Made by a program: the position numbers and the translations under genes
Notes under the pieces: model-generated
The model's input: only the letters and a program-made list of their open reading frames with translations
The model's database searches: none
What the model was told of the DNA's origin: nothing
Assembly: GCA_963807935.1 (NCBI GenBank)
Contig: CAWEDY010000001.1
Coordinates: 1-64,000 of the forward strand
Length of the DNA: 64,000 bases
Reading direction: 5' to 3'
From: JABDGM01 sp963807935
GTDB taxonomy: Bacteria; Planctomycetota; Planctomycetia; Pirellulales; Lacipirellulaceae
Shown: positions 1-8,043 of the stretch, in pieces
Position numbering within the stretch: position 1 is the stretch's first letter
Layout of the letters: every line of letters starts with the position of its first letter

Positions 1-10
1 CACAACCCGA

Positions 11-209
11 CTTACCGCTGATACTAACGTCGCCGCACTACGCTGCCAGCGGCGGGCAGTTTCGCGGGCTTCTTTCACAGCACCTGCTTACCGTGATTTG
101 TTATGGGGGGCACCAGGGGCGCCGGTCGTTAGTCCGACCGGCGCCCCAACTTCTTGGCGCCCTGCTTGCGGTGATTTGTTACCCGGCCGCGGCCGTCGTT
201 AGCCGCGGC
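11..209. repeat. Three degenerate tandem units with hairpins next to integrase 3' end
   Basis: A 17-base word recurs with a spacing of 76-78 bases: CTTACCGCTGATACTAA near 11, CTTACCGTGATTTGTTA at 87 and CTTGCGGTGATTTGTTA at 165. The second and third copies are each followed by a strong hairpin. One has 13-bp perfect arms (116-128 and 135-147, GGGGCGCCGGTCG) and the other has GCCGCGGC arms (186-193 and 202-209). Both loops hold GTTAG. The array touches the stop codon of the integrase gene, so it may be an attachment or recombination region or a terminator array. No T-run follows, which argues against a simple terminator. Confidence 0.5.
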
Positions 210-1449
210 TTGGTGGGGAGCTGCGGTAGTGCCTTCGAAAAATCGTTCCCGGCAATTTTCGATACGTCGATGTAGCGCTCGGTCATGGCCATCGAGCGAT
301 GCCCGAGAATCGTTTGTGCGGCGCCGATGCCTTGCGTCGCCGCGATCGCGGTGGCCGTGCTGCGCCGAATCTTGTGCAGACAGCCGACGTTCGAATCGCC
401 GCGAGGTACGCCGGCCGCCTCGATGATCCGTCGGAACTGGACGTAGAACGTGCTGCGGTCGTGCGGGAAGTCGAACAGCAGCTCGCGCGGCGGATCCCAA
501 ATTGTGCGGATAGCGCCAGGCAGTCGGGGCCCAGCCGAAACGGTTTGCCGCGGCGATTCTTCATCGCGTCGCCGCGGACGCGGATCCATCCCGAGTGCAA
601 ATCGACGTCGTCGCGTCGGATGGCCATGAGCGCCCGCCGGCGCACGCCCGTGTACCAAACCGTGTAGATCAGAGCACGCCACCAGTCGCCGGCCGCGTGG
701 CCCGCGATCGGCTTATCCCGTGCGGCGTCGCAGTGGTCGAGGATCGCGGCCATCTCCGTCGCGCTCCAGGCGTCCGGCGCGTTGTGGATCTTCGGAAGCT
801 TCCGCAGCGTCGGGCCCTTGTCGACGAGGCCCAGCTTCTGAGCATGACGCCAGATGGCAAACCAAACCGCCAAGTGGTTGTTGATCGTCGTCGTCGTGAC
901 TCCGCGGTCCGCCAGCCAGGTGACGTGAGCGCTCGCCAGGGCGTCGCTCTGTTCCGCGACTTCGATGTCCCGCTCGAAATGCTCGTGGAGCCGGTACAGC
1001 ACCATGCGGCAATCGTCGACGTAGCGGGCCGATCGGCCGGCCAGGCGGTGGGTGATGTACGTCTCTTCGAAGAATCGACGGACGCTACCGGTGGCCGGAT
1101 CCGGCAGCCGGCGCCGCTGCCGGCGGTTTGTGCGAACCTTGTCCCGGTCCGGTGTGTAGACGGCGACGATCCGGCGGAGCGATTCGACGACGTCGCGTCG
1201 TCGGCCGTCCGAAATACCTTGCCGCCACAACCAGGCGTCGAAATTCAGGATGAGCTGCTCATCGATTTCGTCGGGCGACAGCGGCGATTTGGAAAACCGT
1301 TCCACGTATTCGACGGCCGCGGCGTGACGCTCGATGTGGGATTTGCTCGCCCCCTCCCATTCGAGCCGCGGTTGAATTACGCCGTCGAAGAACTCCCGTA
1401 ACTTACTTCGTTCCAGTCGGTGCGCTACGTGCTCGCTCATCTTACGCAT
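179..1449 (-). CDS. Phage-type tyrosine recombinase (integrase), broken by one frameshift
   Basis: The product would be a site-specific recombinase of about 420 residues that inserts and removes the neighbouring element. The N-terminal part (about residues 1-190) is a SAM-like core-binding domain with VTWLADRGVTTTTINNHLAV. The catalytic domain has the first Arg in WYTGVRRRAL, the HxxR box as HKIRR, and the H...Y end as LGHRSMAMTERYIDV, so all catalytic residues are present. The frame changes once, near 510-525 after FRLGPDCL, and continues as AIRTIWDPPRELLFDF down to the stop at 179. The start at 1449 has GAGG seven bases upstream. A single one-base indel in an otherwise complete enzyme may be a sequencing error or a recent inactivation. 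Confidence 0.82.
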
Positions 1450-1469
1450 GGTTGGACCTCGCGCAAAAA

Positions 1470-1555
1470 GAGAGCGGCGGGTTCAAGGCTCTCTCGCGCC
1501 TATCAGGGCGCCGGGGCCATTGCTGGACACCCAAAACCTTGAACCCACCGCTCTC
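1470..1555. terminator. Large inverted repeat with T-runs on both outer sides
   Basis: Arms of 19 bases (1470-1488 and 1537-1555) match at 18 positions, around a 48-base spacer that itself holds a GCGCC/GGCGC hairpin. TTTTT follows the arm on each strand. It lies between the start of the integrase gene and the next small gene. A bidirectional terminator or a regulatory structure in the integrase leader fits best. An attachment site is another option. Confidence 0.5.
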
Positions 1556-1660
1556 GTTTTTCGTGGCCAATGCCATGCTCCTATAGTTTGAGAGCACGCA
1601 ATATACCGCGCCCGTGGCGGTGTGCAAGTGATCGGGCGTCGACGCGCAGGGCGCGGTAGA

Positions 1661-1942
1661 ATGCCGCATCATGGCGACGTACACGAACCCCGAGCGAACG
1701 GAACCTTGGATCGTGCAGCGGTGTCGGCGCTTGCGCGCCAAGGCGAATCGGTAACGCGGATCGCATCGATCGTCGGCATCGATGCCGACCAGGTGCAGAA
1801 GATCCTGGACCGGCCGAGCAAATACCAGCGCTGCCCCACGTGCCGCGGCCTGGTACTCTTGCCCTGCACGGTTTGCGAGCTGCGAGCAACGCGCGTTAGT
1901 TCCTCGATCGCGAGAGGTGCCACTTTTTCACGAGCGCGTTGA
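1661..1942 (+). CDS. Small HTH/zinc-ribbon-like protein of the prophage region
   Basis: The reading frame encodes about 93 residues. The middle, AAVSALARQGESVTRIASIVGI, reads as a helix-turn-helix, and the end carries CPTCRGLVLLPCTVC, a four-cysteine zinc ribbon. This suggests a small DNA-binding regulator. The start is uncertain: ATG at 1661 opens this frame, while a second ATG at 1671 opens another frame that stops early (MATYTNPERTEPWIV), so a frameshift may have split the gene. The last 47 bases overlap convergently with the tape-measure gene on the other strand. Confidence 0.45.
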   Translation: MPHHGDVHEPRANGTLDRAAVSALARQGESVTRIASIVGIDADQVQKILDRPSKYQRCPTCRGLVLLPCTVCELRATRVSSSIARGATFSRAR

Positions 1943-3290
1943 TTTCCCTTTCGACAGACATTTTTTCGTGCTCGACGCGCGTGAGCTCGGACGCCGCGGT
2001 TTGCGATCGCCGCTCCTGACTGAAGGCCGCGGCCGTGCCCTTCTCCAGCGCGCTAGAGGTCGTGACCGCGCCGGCGTCATGCATAATTCGTTTCCGGCCC
2101 TTGTCGAGCTCGCCGAGCTTCTTCTCGGCTAAGTCCTTCCTTTCCTGCTGGCCGGCGAATGGGTCCGCGGTCTGGCCGCCAATGTTCAACGTCGTCATCG
2201 TCATCCAGGATCGCATGAAAAGCGCCTGGGCCTGCTGGGCGTCGGCCGCCTCCTTGGCGTGCTTGGCCTGTTCGACGCGGACCCGGTCCTCAGGATCCGA
2301 GTAGCCGAGCTTCTTGTGTTTGTCGACGGCGGCCTGGTTCATCGCATCCTGCCGTTCGCGCATGGCAGCGAGGACCAAGCCGGCGTCAACTGTGCCATTT
2401 TTTCTCCAGTCGATTCCGAGCCGCTTTGTGATATAGAACTCACTATAGAGCATCCGTTTGTTGAAGACGTACAACATCGAGGCAACCTTGTGAGACTCAA
2501 CGTCATGCTGGAATTTTCGGAACTCGGCTTCCGTCATCTTCGCAATGAGGCCCGTGTACGGGTTCGACTTTTTCCCATTCAGCCAATCTACAAGCCGCTT
2601 CAAAAACTTCGTGAGACCTGGCGCCAGCTCCGCGACATATAGCGTCTTCAGGTCGGTGAACGCCATCGACAACTCGCGGCCCGCTTTGACTGCCGCCTCG
2701 ATGTCTTTGGCTTGCTCCGCGGTGACAGTCCCGTAGCGGTCCGTGCCGCCAGCGATCGCCGAGGAGCCTTGCATGATCGTCGGCAGCAGCGACGCGCCGC
2801 CCATGCCGAAAATGTCTTTCACCGCGGCCATCCGCGTGCTGGGATTCTCCAGCGCCTTGATCCGTTCGGCGACTCGCAGAAACTCCTCTTCGGGTTTGAG
2901 CTGCTTCAGCTCGGCCGCGTTCAATTTCAGCTTGGCAAAGACAGCCGCGCCTTTGTTGATCGCGACTTCCATTTTCGAGAGGCCAGCGACGATCTCGCCG
3001 CTGTTGGCGCCGGAGAGTTGGCCGAACCGCTCCAGGCCTTGCAGTTTGTCGGTCGCGATGCCGAGCCGGGTGGCGTCTTTGGCGAGCTCGTCGATTTCGC
3101 TGGCCGTGCTCTTCAGCGAGCTGATCGCCAGGCCGGCGGCCAGCGTCGCGCCGAAACCAACAGCCAGGCCTTTGAGAGCAGTAAGCCCCGACCTGATGAG
3201 GTCGAACTCCCCACGGCCGGCCCGCAACGCCCGTGTGAAGCCGTCGCTGTTGCCCACGAGTTTGACCGCGAGCTCGCCGACTGTGGCCAT
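1896..3290 (-). CDS. Phage tail tape measure-like protein
   Basis: This is a 464-residue protein with the composition expected of a short tape measure protein: an N-terminal segment rich in Gly and Ala with hydrophobic helices (GLAVGFGATLAAGLAISSL, about residues 43-61), the sequence DATRLGIATDKLQGLERFGQLSG typical of tape-measure N-termini, and a long charged helical C-terminal part. In tailed phages such proteins set tail length and sit inside the tube. It lies downstream of the capsid gene on the same strand, behind a terminator. It is short compared with most tape measures (often 600-1500 residues), so it may be truncated or belong to a satellite. The start ATG at 3290 opens MATVGELAVKLVG. 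Confidence 0.7.
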   Translation of the reverse strand: MATVGELAVKLVGNSDGFTRALRAGRGEFDLIRSGLTALKGLAVGFGATLAAGLAISSLKSTASEIDELAKDATRLGIATDKLQGLERFGQLSGANSGEIVAGLSKMEVAINKGAAVFAKLKLNAAELKQLKPEEEFLRVAERIKALENPSTRMAAVKDIFGMGGASLLPTIMQGSSAIAGGTDRYGTVTAEQAKDIEAAVKAGRELSMAFTDLKTLYVAELAPGLTKFLKRLVDWLNGKKSNPYTGLIAKMTEAEFRKFQHDVESHKVASMLYVFNKRMLYSEFYITKRLGIDWRKNGTVDAGLVLAAMRERQDAMNQAAVDKHKKLGYSDPEDRVRVEQAKHAKEAADAQQAQALFMRSWMTMTTLNIGGQTADPFAGQQERKDLAEKKLGELDKGRKRIMHDAGAVTTSSALEKGTAAAFSQERRSQTAASELTRVEHEKMSVEREINALVKKWHLSRSRN

Positions 3291-3300
3291 GGTCCATCCT

Positions 3301-3339
3301 CAAAATAAAAATGGCCGGGCCGCAACGAGCAGCCCGGCC
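3301..3339 (-). terminator. Rho-independent terminator after the capsid gene
   Basis: On the minus strand an 8-bp perfect stem (GGCCGGGC/GCCCGGCC, 3313-3320 and 3332-3339) is followed by ATTTTTATTTT. It separates the capsid gene from the tape-measure gene. Confidence 0.75.
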
Positions 3340-3366
3340 GCGTCGGCCAAACAGAGCGACCACATG

Positions 3367-4720
3367 TTAGGCCTTTAACCCGATAATTTTGCAAAGCGAG
3401 TTTTCGTTGAACGCCCCAACATCCGCCCGCAGAAACACGGCGAAACCGATCATGTTGTTTTCGGCAAACCGCTGTTCAAGCGGCAACACCCGTAAACCGG
3501 ATCGCATCCCGATCAGCAATTCCTGGAACCCGCCGACAACAATGCTGCTGCATTCGCCAGTCGCCGTGCCCTGGTCCTCAACAATCGAGAGCTTGGATGT
3601 CGAGAGAAAACGCATCGCCTTGATCTCGTCCGGCCGCGACAAAGGCTGCCCCGTCGTATCTTCCAATTTGGAAAATTGAGACTTGGTGGCGGGTGCATGA
3701 TGGCCGTCGTCGGCGTCTCGGCGTTGTCGACCTCGATTTCGTAGATCGCGTCGATGAGTGGCGAGTAATCCGCCAGCTCGGCGCCGTTGTCCCCCATGCT
3801 GACCGAGTTGATGTCGGTGAAATTCAAAACGCCCAACGGTTCGGCGCCTTCGCCAGAGCCCAGCAGCGCTACGCGGTCGAGCTCGCCGGCCATGGCTGCC
3901 GCAAAGATTGTCGGTAGCTTGCCGTTCAGATTGATCGAATCCTCCAGCAGCTCCCGGGGCACCTTAACCAGCATCCGAAGCGTCCGGGCCGTGAACCGGA
4001 TTTGGCCGAACGTGGGAGCGGTTTCGGTCATCTCGGCGCCTTCGTGCAACCACGACGGTGACGGGTCGGCGGTGAGCTTCGCGAACAACTGGTCGGCGGA
4101 TTCCATCGTAAAAGTCTTGGCCCCGGCTTCCATCACGCGAGACTTGGCACGCATCAGGTCGATCAAATCGGCCGAGAGAATTTCGGGAATCGTATAACCG
4201 CCGGCGGATCCCAGAGTGGAGCTGAGCCGCATTGCGCTCGCGGCTGTTCCGCGGGCCCAGGGCGACGGCGCGGATAAAATCACCAATGGCGAACCCGGAA
4301 TACTTGGCGGCCAGCTCAGGCTTTCGCTTCGCCGACGCCGCGGCCATCGAATCGCCGCGGCCGAATAGCGGAGTTTTTTTTCCGCTTTTCGAGACGACAT
4401 ACTCGCGGGCCGCACTTCGTACCCGGCCGCTGTTGTGGCCACCGGGGGCGGGGCGGTTGCCGACGCGGCCGTCGCCGGCGTCGTCCAGGCCGATGTTGTG
4501 CGGGTTGATCGTAGCATTCATTTCGTCGATCGAGCGTCTCGCCGCGCTGGTTGACTTCCAGCGCGTCCATCGTCGCATCGTACTCCGCGTTGACGGCATC
4601 CCATTTTTTGGAGCCCTCCGGGTCGCTCCATGCCTGCCCGTTCTTGTTGAACGCATCGCGCATGTTGCTGATTTGCTCGAAAAGAGCCGTCCGCTTTTTG
4701 TTTAGTTCTTTGATGGTCAT
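3367..4720 (-). pseudogene. HK97-type phage major capsid protein, at least three frameshifts
   Basis: Joining four frame segments gives one protein of about 450 residues, a normal length for an HK97-fold capsid. The N-terminus (MTIKELNKKRTALFEQISNM) is a charged coiled scaffold-like segment. It is followed by KYSGFAIGDFIRAVALG, then GGYTIPEILSADLIDLMRAKS, WLHEGAEMTETAPTFGQIRF, LLEDSINL and DRVALLGSGEGAEPLGVLN, all typical of the capsid family. The C-terminus ends CKIIGLKA. Frame changes fall near 4540-4555, 4235-4250 and 3665-3680. The start at 4720 has a strong AAGGGGG upstream and overlaps the stop of the HTH gene. Either the gene is decayed or the sequence has local indel errors. Confidence 0.8.
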
Positions 4721-4938
4721 GATTTCGCCCCCTTAAGTTCCGGATCGCGGTGCGGAAAACCCGCGGCCGCCCATTGTTTTAAATCTTCGAGTCGCCACCG
4801 CTGCCGGCCACCGAACAGAACCGGCGGAGGCATAAAGCCGCGCTCGGTCCAGGTGTATACCGTGGAAACGCTGACCTTCAGGACGGCCGCGGTTTGATAG
4901 ATCGTCAGCAGGCCGGCGGTTAATTCTGAGCTGCTCAT
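4717..4938 (-). CDS. Small helix-turn-helix protein (AlpA/excisionase type)
   Basis: The product has 73 residues. LLTIYQTAAVLKVSVSTVYT is a winged-helix motif of the MerR/HTH_17 class, and GGRQRWRLEDLKQWAAAG is the expected wing and last helix. Such proteins act as excisionases or as activators of prophage and satellite genes. I chose ATG 4938 because it overlaps the upstream stop by four bases (ATGA), as do other junctions here, implying translational coupling. The downstream capsid gene also overlaps this stop. Confidence 0.75.
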   Translation of the reverse strand: MSSSELTAGLLTIYQTAAVLKVSVSTVYTWTERGFMPPPVLFGGRQRWRLEDLKQWAAAGFPHRDPELKGAKS

Positions 4939-5312
4939 TGTGCGGCCTGTGCTTTCTTGAGGAACGCCAAACACACCGCGCCGGTGAGCAGCTCGCACAG
5001 CTTGAAAGTGAACGCGACGATCGTCGGCTCCCCTTCCAGCACTGCCGCCTCGACCATCACGAGCGAGAGCGTCGTGGCTTGCACGAGATATGATGGCGGC
5101 CATTCCGAGAAGACGTGCATCGGGTAGTCCGTTGCCACCTCTCCCGACTGGCGCCGGCGGCGCTCGGTGTTAAGGAGCTCGACCAGCCACGAATTAAAGA
5201 GCGGCGACGAATACCGGTCGGTGTAATCGTTGCTAACGAGCGTGTGGAGCTGGTCCAGGTCCAGCACGTCCGCGAGCGTGTCGATCAGGCCGTCGGTAAC
5301 CGTTTTGGTCAT
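4935..5312 (-). CDS. Hypothetical protein of the prophage operon
   Basis: A protein of 125 residues, starting MTKTVTDGLIDTLADVLDLD. It is mostly helical, with no motif I recognise and no signal peptide or clear membrane segment; the last 30 residues (FTFKLCELLTGAVCLAFLKK) are hydrophobic and amphipathic. It sits in a tightly packed row: its start overlaps the zinc-ribbon gene and its stop overlaps the HTH gene by four bases. Co-translation suggests a role in the same element, but the function is unknown. Confidence 0.6.
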   Translation of the reverse strand: MTKTVTDGLIDTLADVLDLDQLHTLVSNDYTDRYSSPLFNSWLVELLNTERRRRQSGEVATDYPMHVFSEWPPSYLVQATTLSLVMVEAAVLEGEPTIVAFTFKLCELLTGAVCLAFLKKAQAAQ

Positions 5313-5590
5313 GAGCTTCTCTCCGATTGAATCATCGCAAGATTTCCAGTGATTTGTGATTTCAGTTGGTCTAATTTGCTAGAACGGTGCCGCGGAGACA
5401 CGTTTTCGCGTGGAATTATTTTTACGTCCCGGTGAGCGCAGCCCGGGTTCGTACACCGCAGATACTGCTTTTGCGAACTCCCGACGCGGCGCGAAGTGAC
5501 GACTCGCATCAGGCCCGCCGCGCATTTCTGGCAGAGACGTTCGGCCGGCAACGGCCTGCCGCAGTGTGGGCACACACTACTGCTGTGCAT
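5309..5590 (-). CDS. Zinc-ribbon protein, prophage operon
   Basis: A 93-residue protein with two cysteine pairs near the start (VCPHCGRPLPAERLCQKC) and another pair further on (RCTNPGCAHRDV), giving one or two zinc ribbons, followed by a basic, helical tail. It is likely a nucleic-acid-binding or structural zinc protein. The gene overlaps the preceding small zinc-ribbon gene by 14 bases and the next gene by four. No family name can be assigned from the sequence alone. Confidence 0.6.
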   Translation of the reverse strand: MHSSSVCPHCGRPLPAERLCQKCAAGLMRVVTSRRVGSSQKQYLRCTNPGCAHRDVKIIPRENVSPRHRSSKLDQLKSQITGNLAMIQSERSS

Positions 5591-5756
5591 CGTTGCGTTT
5601 CTCCACGAGCGGCGCTTCGATTTTGTCCTTGCTCCGGCAGCGCGGGTTCGAGCACTTTCGGTACAGGATTAGTTGGCCGTCGCGGCGGGCGCGTTGATAT
5701 GTGACGCGCATTTTTCCTGACAGACATCGAACACATTGATCGGGGTCGATCGCCAT
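5577..5756 (-). CDS. Very small zinc-ribbon protein, first gene of the prophage operon
   Basis: This 59-residue frame starts MAIDPDQCVRCLSGKMRVT and contains CVRC and CSNPRC, a four-cysteine zinc ribbon resembling the next gene's product. It has the clearest ribosome binding site in the region, AAGGAGG five bases before the ATG. It overlaps the downstream gene. It is probably the first cistron of the row running to the capsid gene. Confidence 0.65.
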   Translation of the reverse strand: MAIDPDQCVRCLSGKMRVTYQRARRDGQLILYRKCSNPRCRSKDKIEAPLVEKRNDAQQ

Positions 5757-6015
5757 GCTGGCCTCCTTGCCATCCCCCCCCCCTGATTTTTGCCAAAAAA
5801 TCTGCGGTTTGGGGGCTACGGTCCCTGGAACGCCGCGGAAATAAAAAATTACCGCCCGCGGGTCGCGCGTTAGGGGCGGAGATTAGACCGACTCAATGAT
5901 CGCGACAATTGCGGTACGGAGCTGAGGTGAGAGTCGCGGCCAAGTGTCAGCAATCCGCTGTAACTCGGTACGCAGTGCGCTTGCTCGAAAGTGCTTGACA
6001 TGTCGCGCTCCGCCG
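5757..6015. other. Boundary region of the prophage-like element
   Basis: A C9 run at about 5776 and a short A/T-rich stretch lie upstream of the operon and may hold its promoter. On the minus strand 5883-5985 encodes LQRIADTWPRLSPQLRTAIV and a stop, which resembles the C-terminus of short proteins often found beside planctomycete integrases. It is only a fragment, with no start of its own, so I do not call it a gene. Confidence 0.3.
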
Positions 6016-6065
6016 GGACTTTTAATCCGTAGGTCGTGGGTTCGAGTCCCGCCGGGCTCAGTTTT
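6016..6065 (+). other. tRNA-Lys(TTT) 3' fragment, copy 1 (likely attachment-site remnant)
   Basis: The stretch from GGACTTTTAATCC to GGGCTCA reads as the anticodon loop (CTTTTAA, anticodon TTT), variable loop, T-arm (GTGGG TTCGAGT CCCGC) and 3' acceptor strand of tRNA-Lys. The 5' half is missing: no GAGCCCG acceptor strand or D-arm lies upstream. 3' tRNA fragments of this sort are left where elements integrate into tRNA genes. Confidence 0.65.
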
Positions 6066-6481
6066 GATTATGGGGACTGCACGTCGCTGATGCGGGGGCG
6101 GTTCGTGGAGTTGTTGCCGTTGCACAGGTGGGGATCGTGCAGTTCGGCTCGTGCGCGATTCTGCGCCTGGTTTTAGGGAGCCTGCGGGGAAAACGCTCTG
6201 GATCGCGAGTGTCGAGGGGTTTTGCGCCTGACGTCCTCGCGCGCCGTTGGCCGATGCGCTTGGCGGGAGGGGAATTGAGTTTTGCACCGGCGGTGGGGGT
6301 CCCATAAAGATGCGTGCGAAAGTCTTGAATTTTGCACGCAGCCGGACGGTTCGGTGCGGCTGGTCAATCCCGATGGGAGCGACGCGCGGTCAGACACGCT
6401 CGTTGGTGCACTGCTCAAGGATTGGGGCTGGTAGCGCTACCCACGTTTGACAGTCCTTGGTCAATCTTTGACAATGGGCTT
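6066..6481. other. Non-coding stretch
   Basis: No supported gene is seen in these roughly 415 bases. They may carry the promoter of the toxin-antitoxin pair; a TTTGACA-like box lies near 6467. Confidence 0.4.
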
Positions 6482-6803
6482 ATGGCGCGCCAGCGGCCGT
6501 ATGACCTCAGCTATGACCAGGCGACGAAGAAGCACCCGCGCGATCGACGCGAAATACCACTCGCTCATTCGCGCCTCAATTGAAGAGCAGTTGCAATTCG
6601 AACCAGGAAAGGAGGCCCGCAATTGTAAGCCGCTGCGGCAGCCCGCGCCATTTGAGGCGACTTCGGAAATCCGCTTTGGGCCAGATAACTGTTTCCGCGT
6701 ACTTTATGCGATTGATAAGGAACATCGAGAGGTCCAAATCCAGGCCATCGGTGTGAAAGAAGGCAACCGGCTATTCGTCGCTGGAGAGGAGGTGGTATTG
6801 TGA
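6482..6803 (+). CDS. RelE/ParE-type toxin, one frameshift near the N-terminus
   Basis: The product is about 107 residues and would be a type II toxin, probably a ribosome-dependent mRNA interferase or gyrase poison. The N-terminus MARQRPYDLSYDQATKKH is in one frame. The rest, AIDAKYHSLIRASIEEQL followed by RFGPDNCFRVLYAID and QIQAIGVKEGNRLF, is in another. A single indel near 6530-6540 separates them. The body matches RelE-like proteins that pair with Phd antitoxins. The stop overlaps the GTG start of the antitoxin by four bases, so translation is coupled. Toxin first, antitoxin second is the less usual order for the class. Confidence 0.7.
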
Positions 6804-7123
6804 AAGTTGCTTCCGAACACGAAGTCGCTGCCAATTTTGCCCAGTATGTAAAGGCCGCCCAGAGAGGCCCGGTCGTGGTCACGAGCAAGGGCAAACCTGT
6901 CGTGGTGTTGCTCCACGCTCAGGGTGGGGAGGACTTAGAACGTCTGCTCATGGGTCACTCGCCAAAGTTGCAATCGATTTTGGAGGCCGCACGGAAGCGG
7001 TTTCGAGAAGGACGGGGCATTCCCCACGAGACGTTTTGGGAAGCAGTCGAAGCGGAGAACGCGAGCAAAATCCCCAAGAGAAGTCGTAAAGCAAAGAACG
7101 GCCGAACAAGGCGATCAACTTGA
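6800..7123 (+). CDS. Phd/YefM-type antitoxin
   Basis: A 107-residue protein. The N-terminal half is a Phd fold: KVASEHEVAANFAQYVKAAQ followed by PVVVTSKGKPVVVLL, which forms a dimeric DNA-binding domain that represses its own operon. The C-terminal half (LLMGHSPKLQSILEAARKRF) is the toxin-binding tail, ending in a very basic stretch. The start is GTG at 6800 within GTGA, shared with the toxin stop, and GGAGAGGAGG lies just upstream. Confidence 0.8.
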   Translation: MKVASEHEVAANFAQYVKAAQRGPVVVTSKGKPVVVLLHAQGGEDLERLLMGHSPKLQSILEAARKRFREGRGIPHETFWEAVEAENASKIPKRSRKAKNGRTRRST

Positions 7124-7215
7124 CTGGGCCGGCATAACGGCCTTTCGAGACAAGACGTTCTACGAGCCGGCCCGGCAAGTTATCTTGGTCGTTAGGCTCG
7201 TCGGTTGACAGCCAT

Positions 7216-7529
7216 ATGAATGGGACGTGGGGCGGTATTCGCTTCTGGACGATCGTTATAAGCAGCAGCCTCGTTGGCTTTTGCGGATGGTGCGCGATCG
7301 ATTACGCACTCGTGCAATACTCGCCAGACCGAATGCACGACTTTGAATGGACGGCGCTCATCTTTCCGTTAGCTGTGCTCGCGTTAGGTATATTCGCTTT
7401 TCGAAAGCCCCGGGGGCAAGCCGAATTTGGTGGGCGTTTATCGCAGCCGTGCTGGTGTGCATCGTTACAATGGCATTGGTTGTATTCGTTGGGATTCCAT
7501 TCCATTTATCAATCGGTGGTCAACTCTGA
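7216..7529 (+). CDS. Small membrane protein, one frameshift
   Basis: Two frame segments join into about 104 residues with three hydrophobic helices: FWTIVISSSLVGFCGWCAI, WTALIFPLAVLALGIFAF and, after a frame change near 7400-7415 (in a run TTTTCGAAAGCCCCGGGGG), IWWAFIAAVLVCIVTMALVV. It ends GIPFHLSIGGQL. I do not recognise a family. It lies with the toxin-antitoxin pair inside the segment bordered by the two tRNA-Lys fragments. The start at 7216 is ATG. Confidence 0.5.
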
Positions 7530-7784
7530 GTCGTTGGCGCCGGCCTATCAAGTCGCTGCAGTTGCCCCGCCAGTACAACAGGCGATTTGGCGTTTCTCGT
7601 TTCGCGCCGGTATACCGGCGCTCGATCCCGCTCACTTGATGGCGGGCAACTGAGCGTCTTTCGTTAGTGGTACAGGACCCCTTGCAATCGATCAAACAAT
7701 TTGTAATCTGTGCGCTGTTGTGAGCAAGCGGACAAGCGCGCATTCTGTTTCATGCAAGGAGTTTAGGAGTTTCGCCGGCGGCCC

Positions 7785-7831
7785 CTTTTAATCCGCAGGT
7801 CGCACGTTCGAGTCCCGCCGGGCTCAGTTTT
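7785..7831 (+). other. tRNA-Lys(TTT) 3' fragment, copy 2
   Basis: This 47-base stretch matches 6019-6065 at 43 positions, including CTTTTAATCCG and GTTCGAGTCCCGCCGGGCTC. The T-stem is degraded (GCACG against CCCGC) and there is no 5' half. With copy 1 it brackets 1.7 kb holding a toxin-antitoxin pair, which fits a past integration or tandem element boundary. Confidence 0.6.
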
Positions 7832-8043
7832 TCAGCGAACTCGTGCGCGTGTCGCACGTGTGCGAGTCGGTTGCCAGCGGCGCTTTGTACGGCGCATTCA
7901 TTGCGCCTATTTCGGTTGGCGCATCGGTGGCCGGCCAGGCGGTGAGCTTTTGGGGCTATGGCGCGCGGCACAATATCTTGTAAATCATTGACATACGCCG
8001 CCGGGAAAATATAGAATCACGCCGCGATGCTGGAATCGCATTC

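Noticed and set aside
116..209. Integron attC sites
   Set aside because: GTTAG appears, but in hairpin loops rather than at stem ends, the third R of GTTRRRY is missing, and the recombinase is not of the IntI type.
595..1401. 268-codon frame opposite the integrase
   Set aside because: The integrase on the other strand has all catalytic motifs; this frame has no recognisable domain.
5883..6305. 140-codon frame containing GGTRTHDLRIKSP
   Set aside because: That peptide is the well-known false translation of a tRNA 3' half on the minus strand; only the last ~35 residues may be a gene fragment.
7750..7971. 73-codon frame across the second tRNA-Lys fragment
   Set aside because: It translates the tRNA fragment (GLERATCGL) and has no other support.
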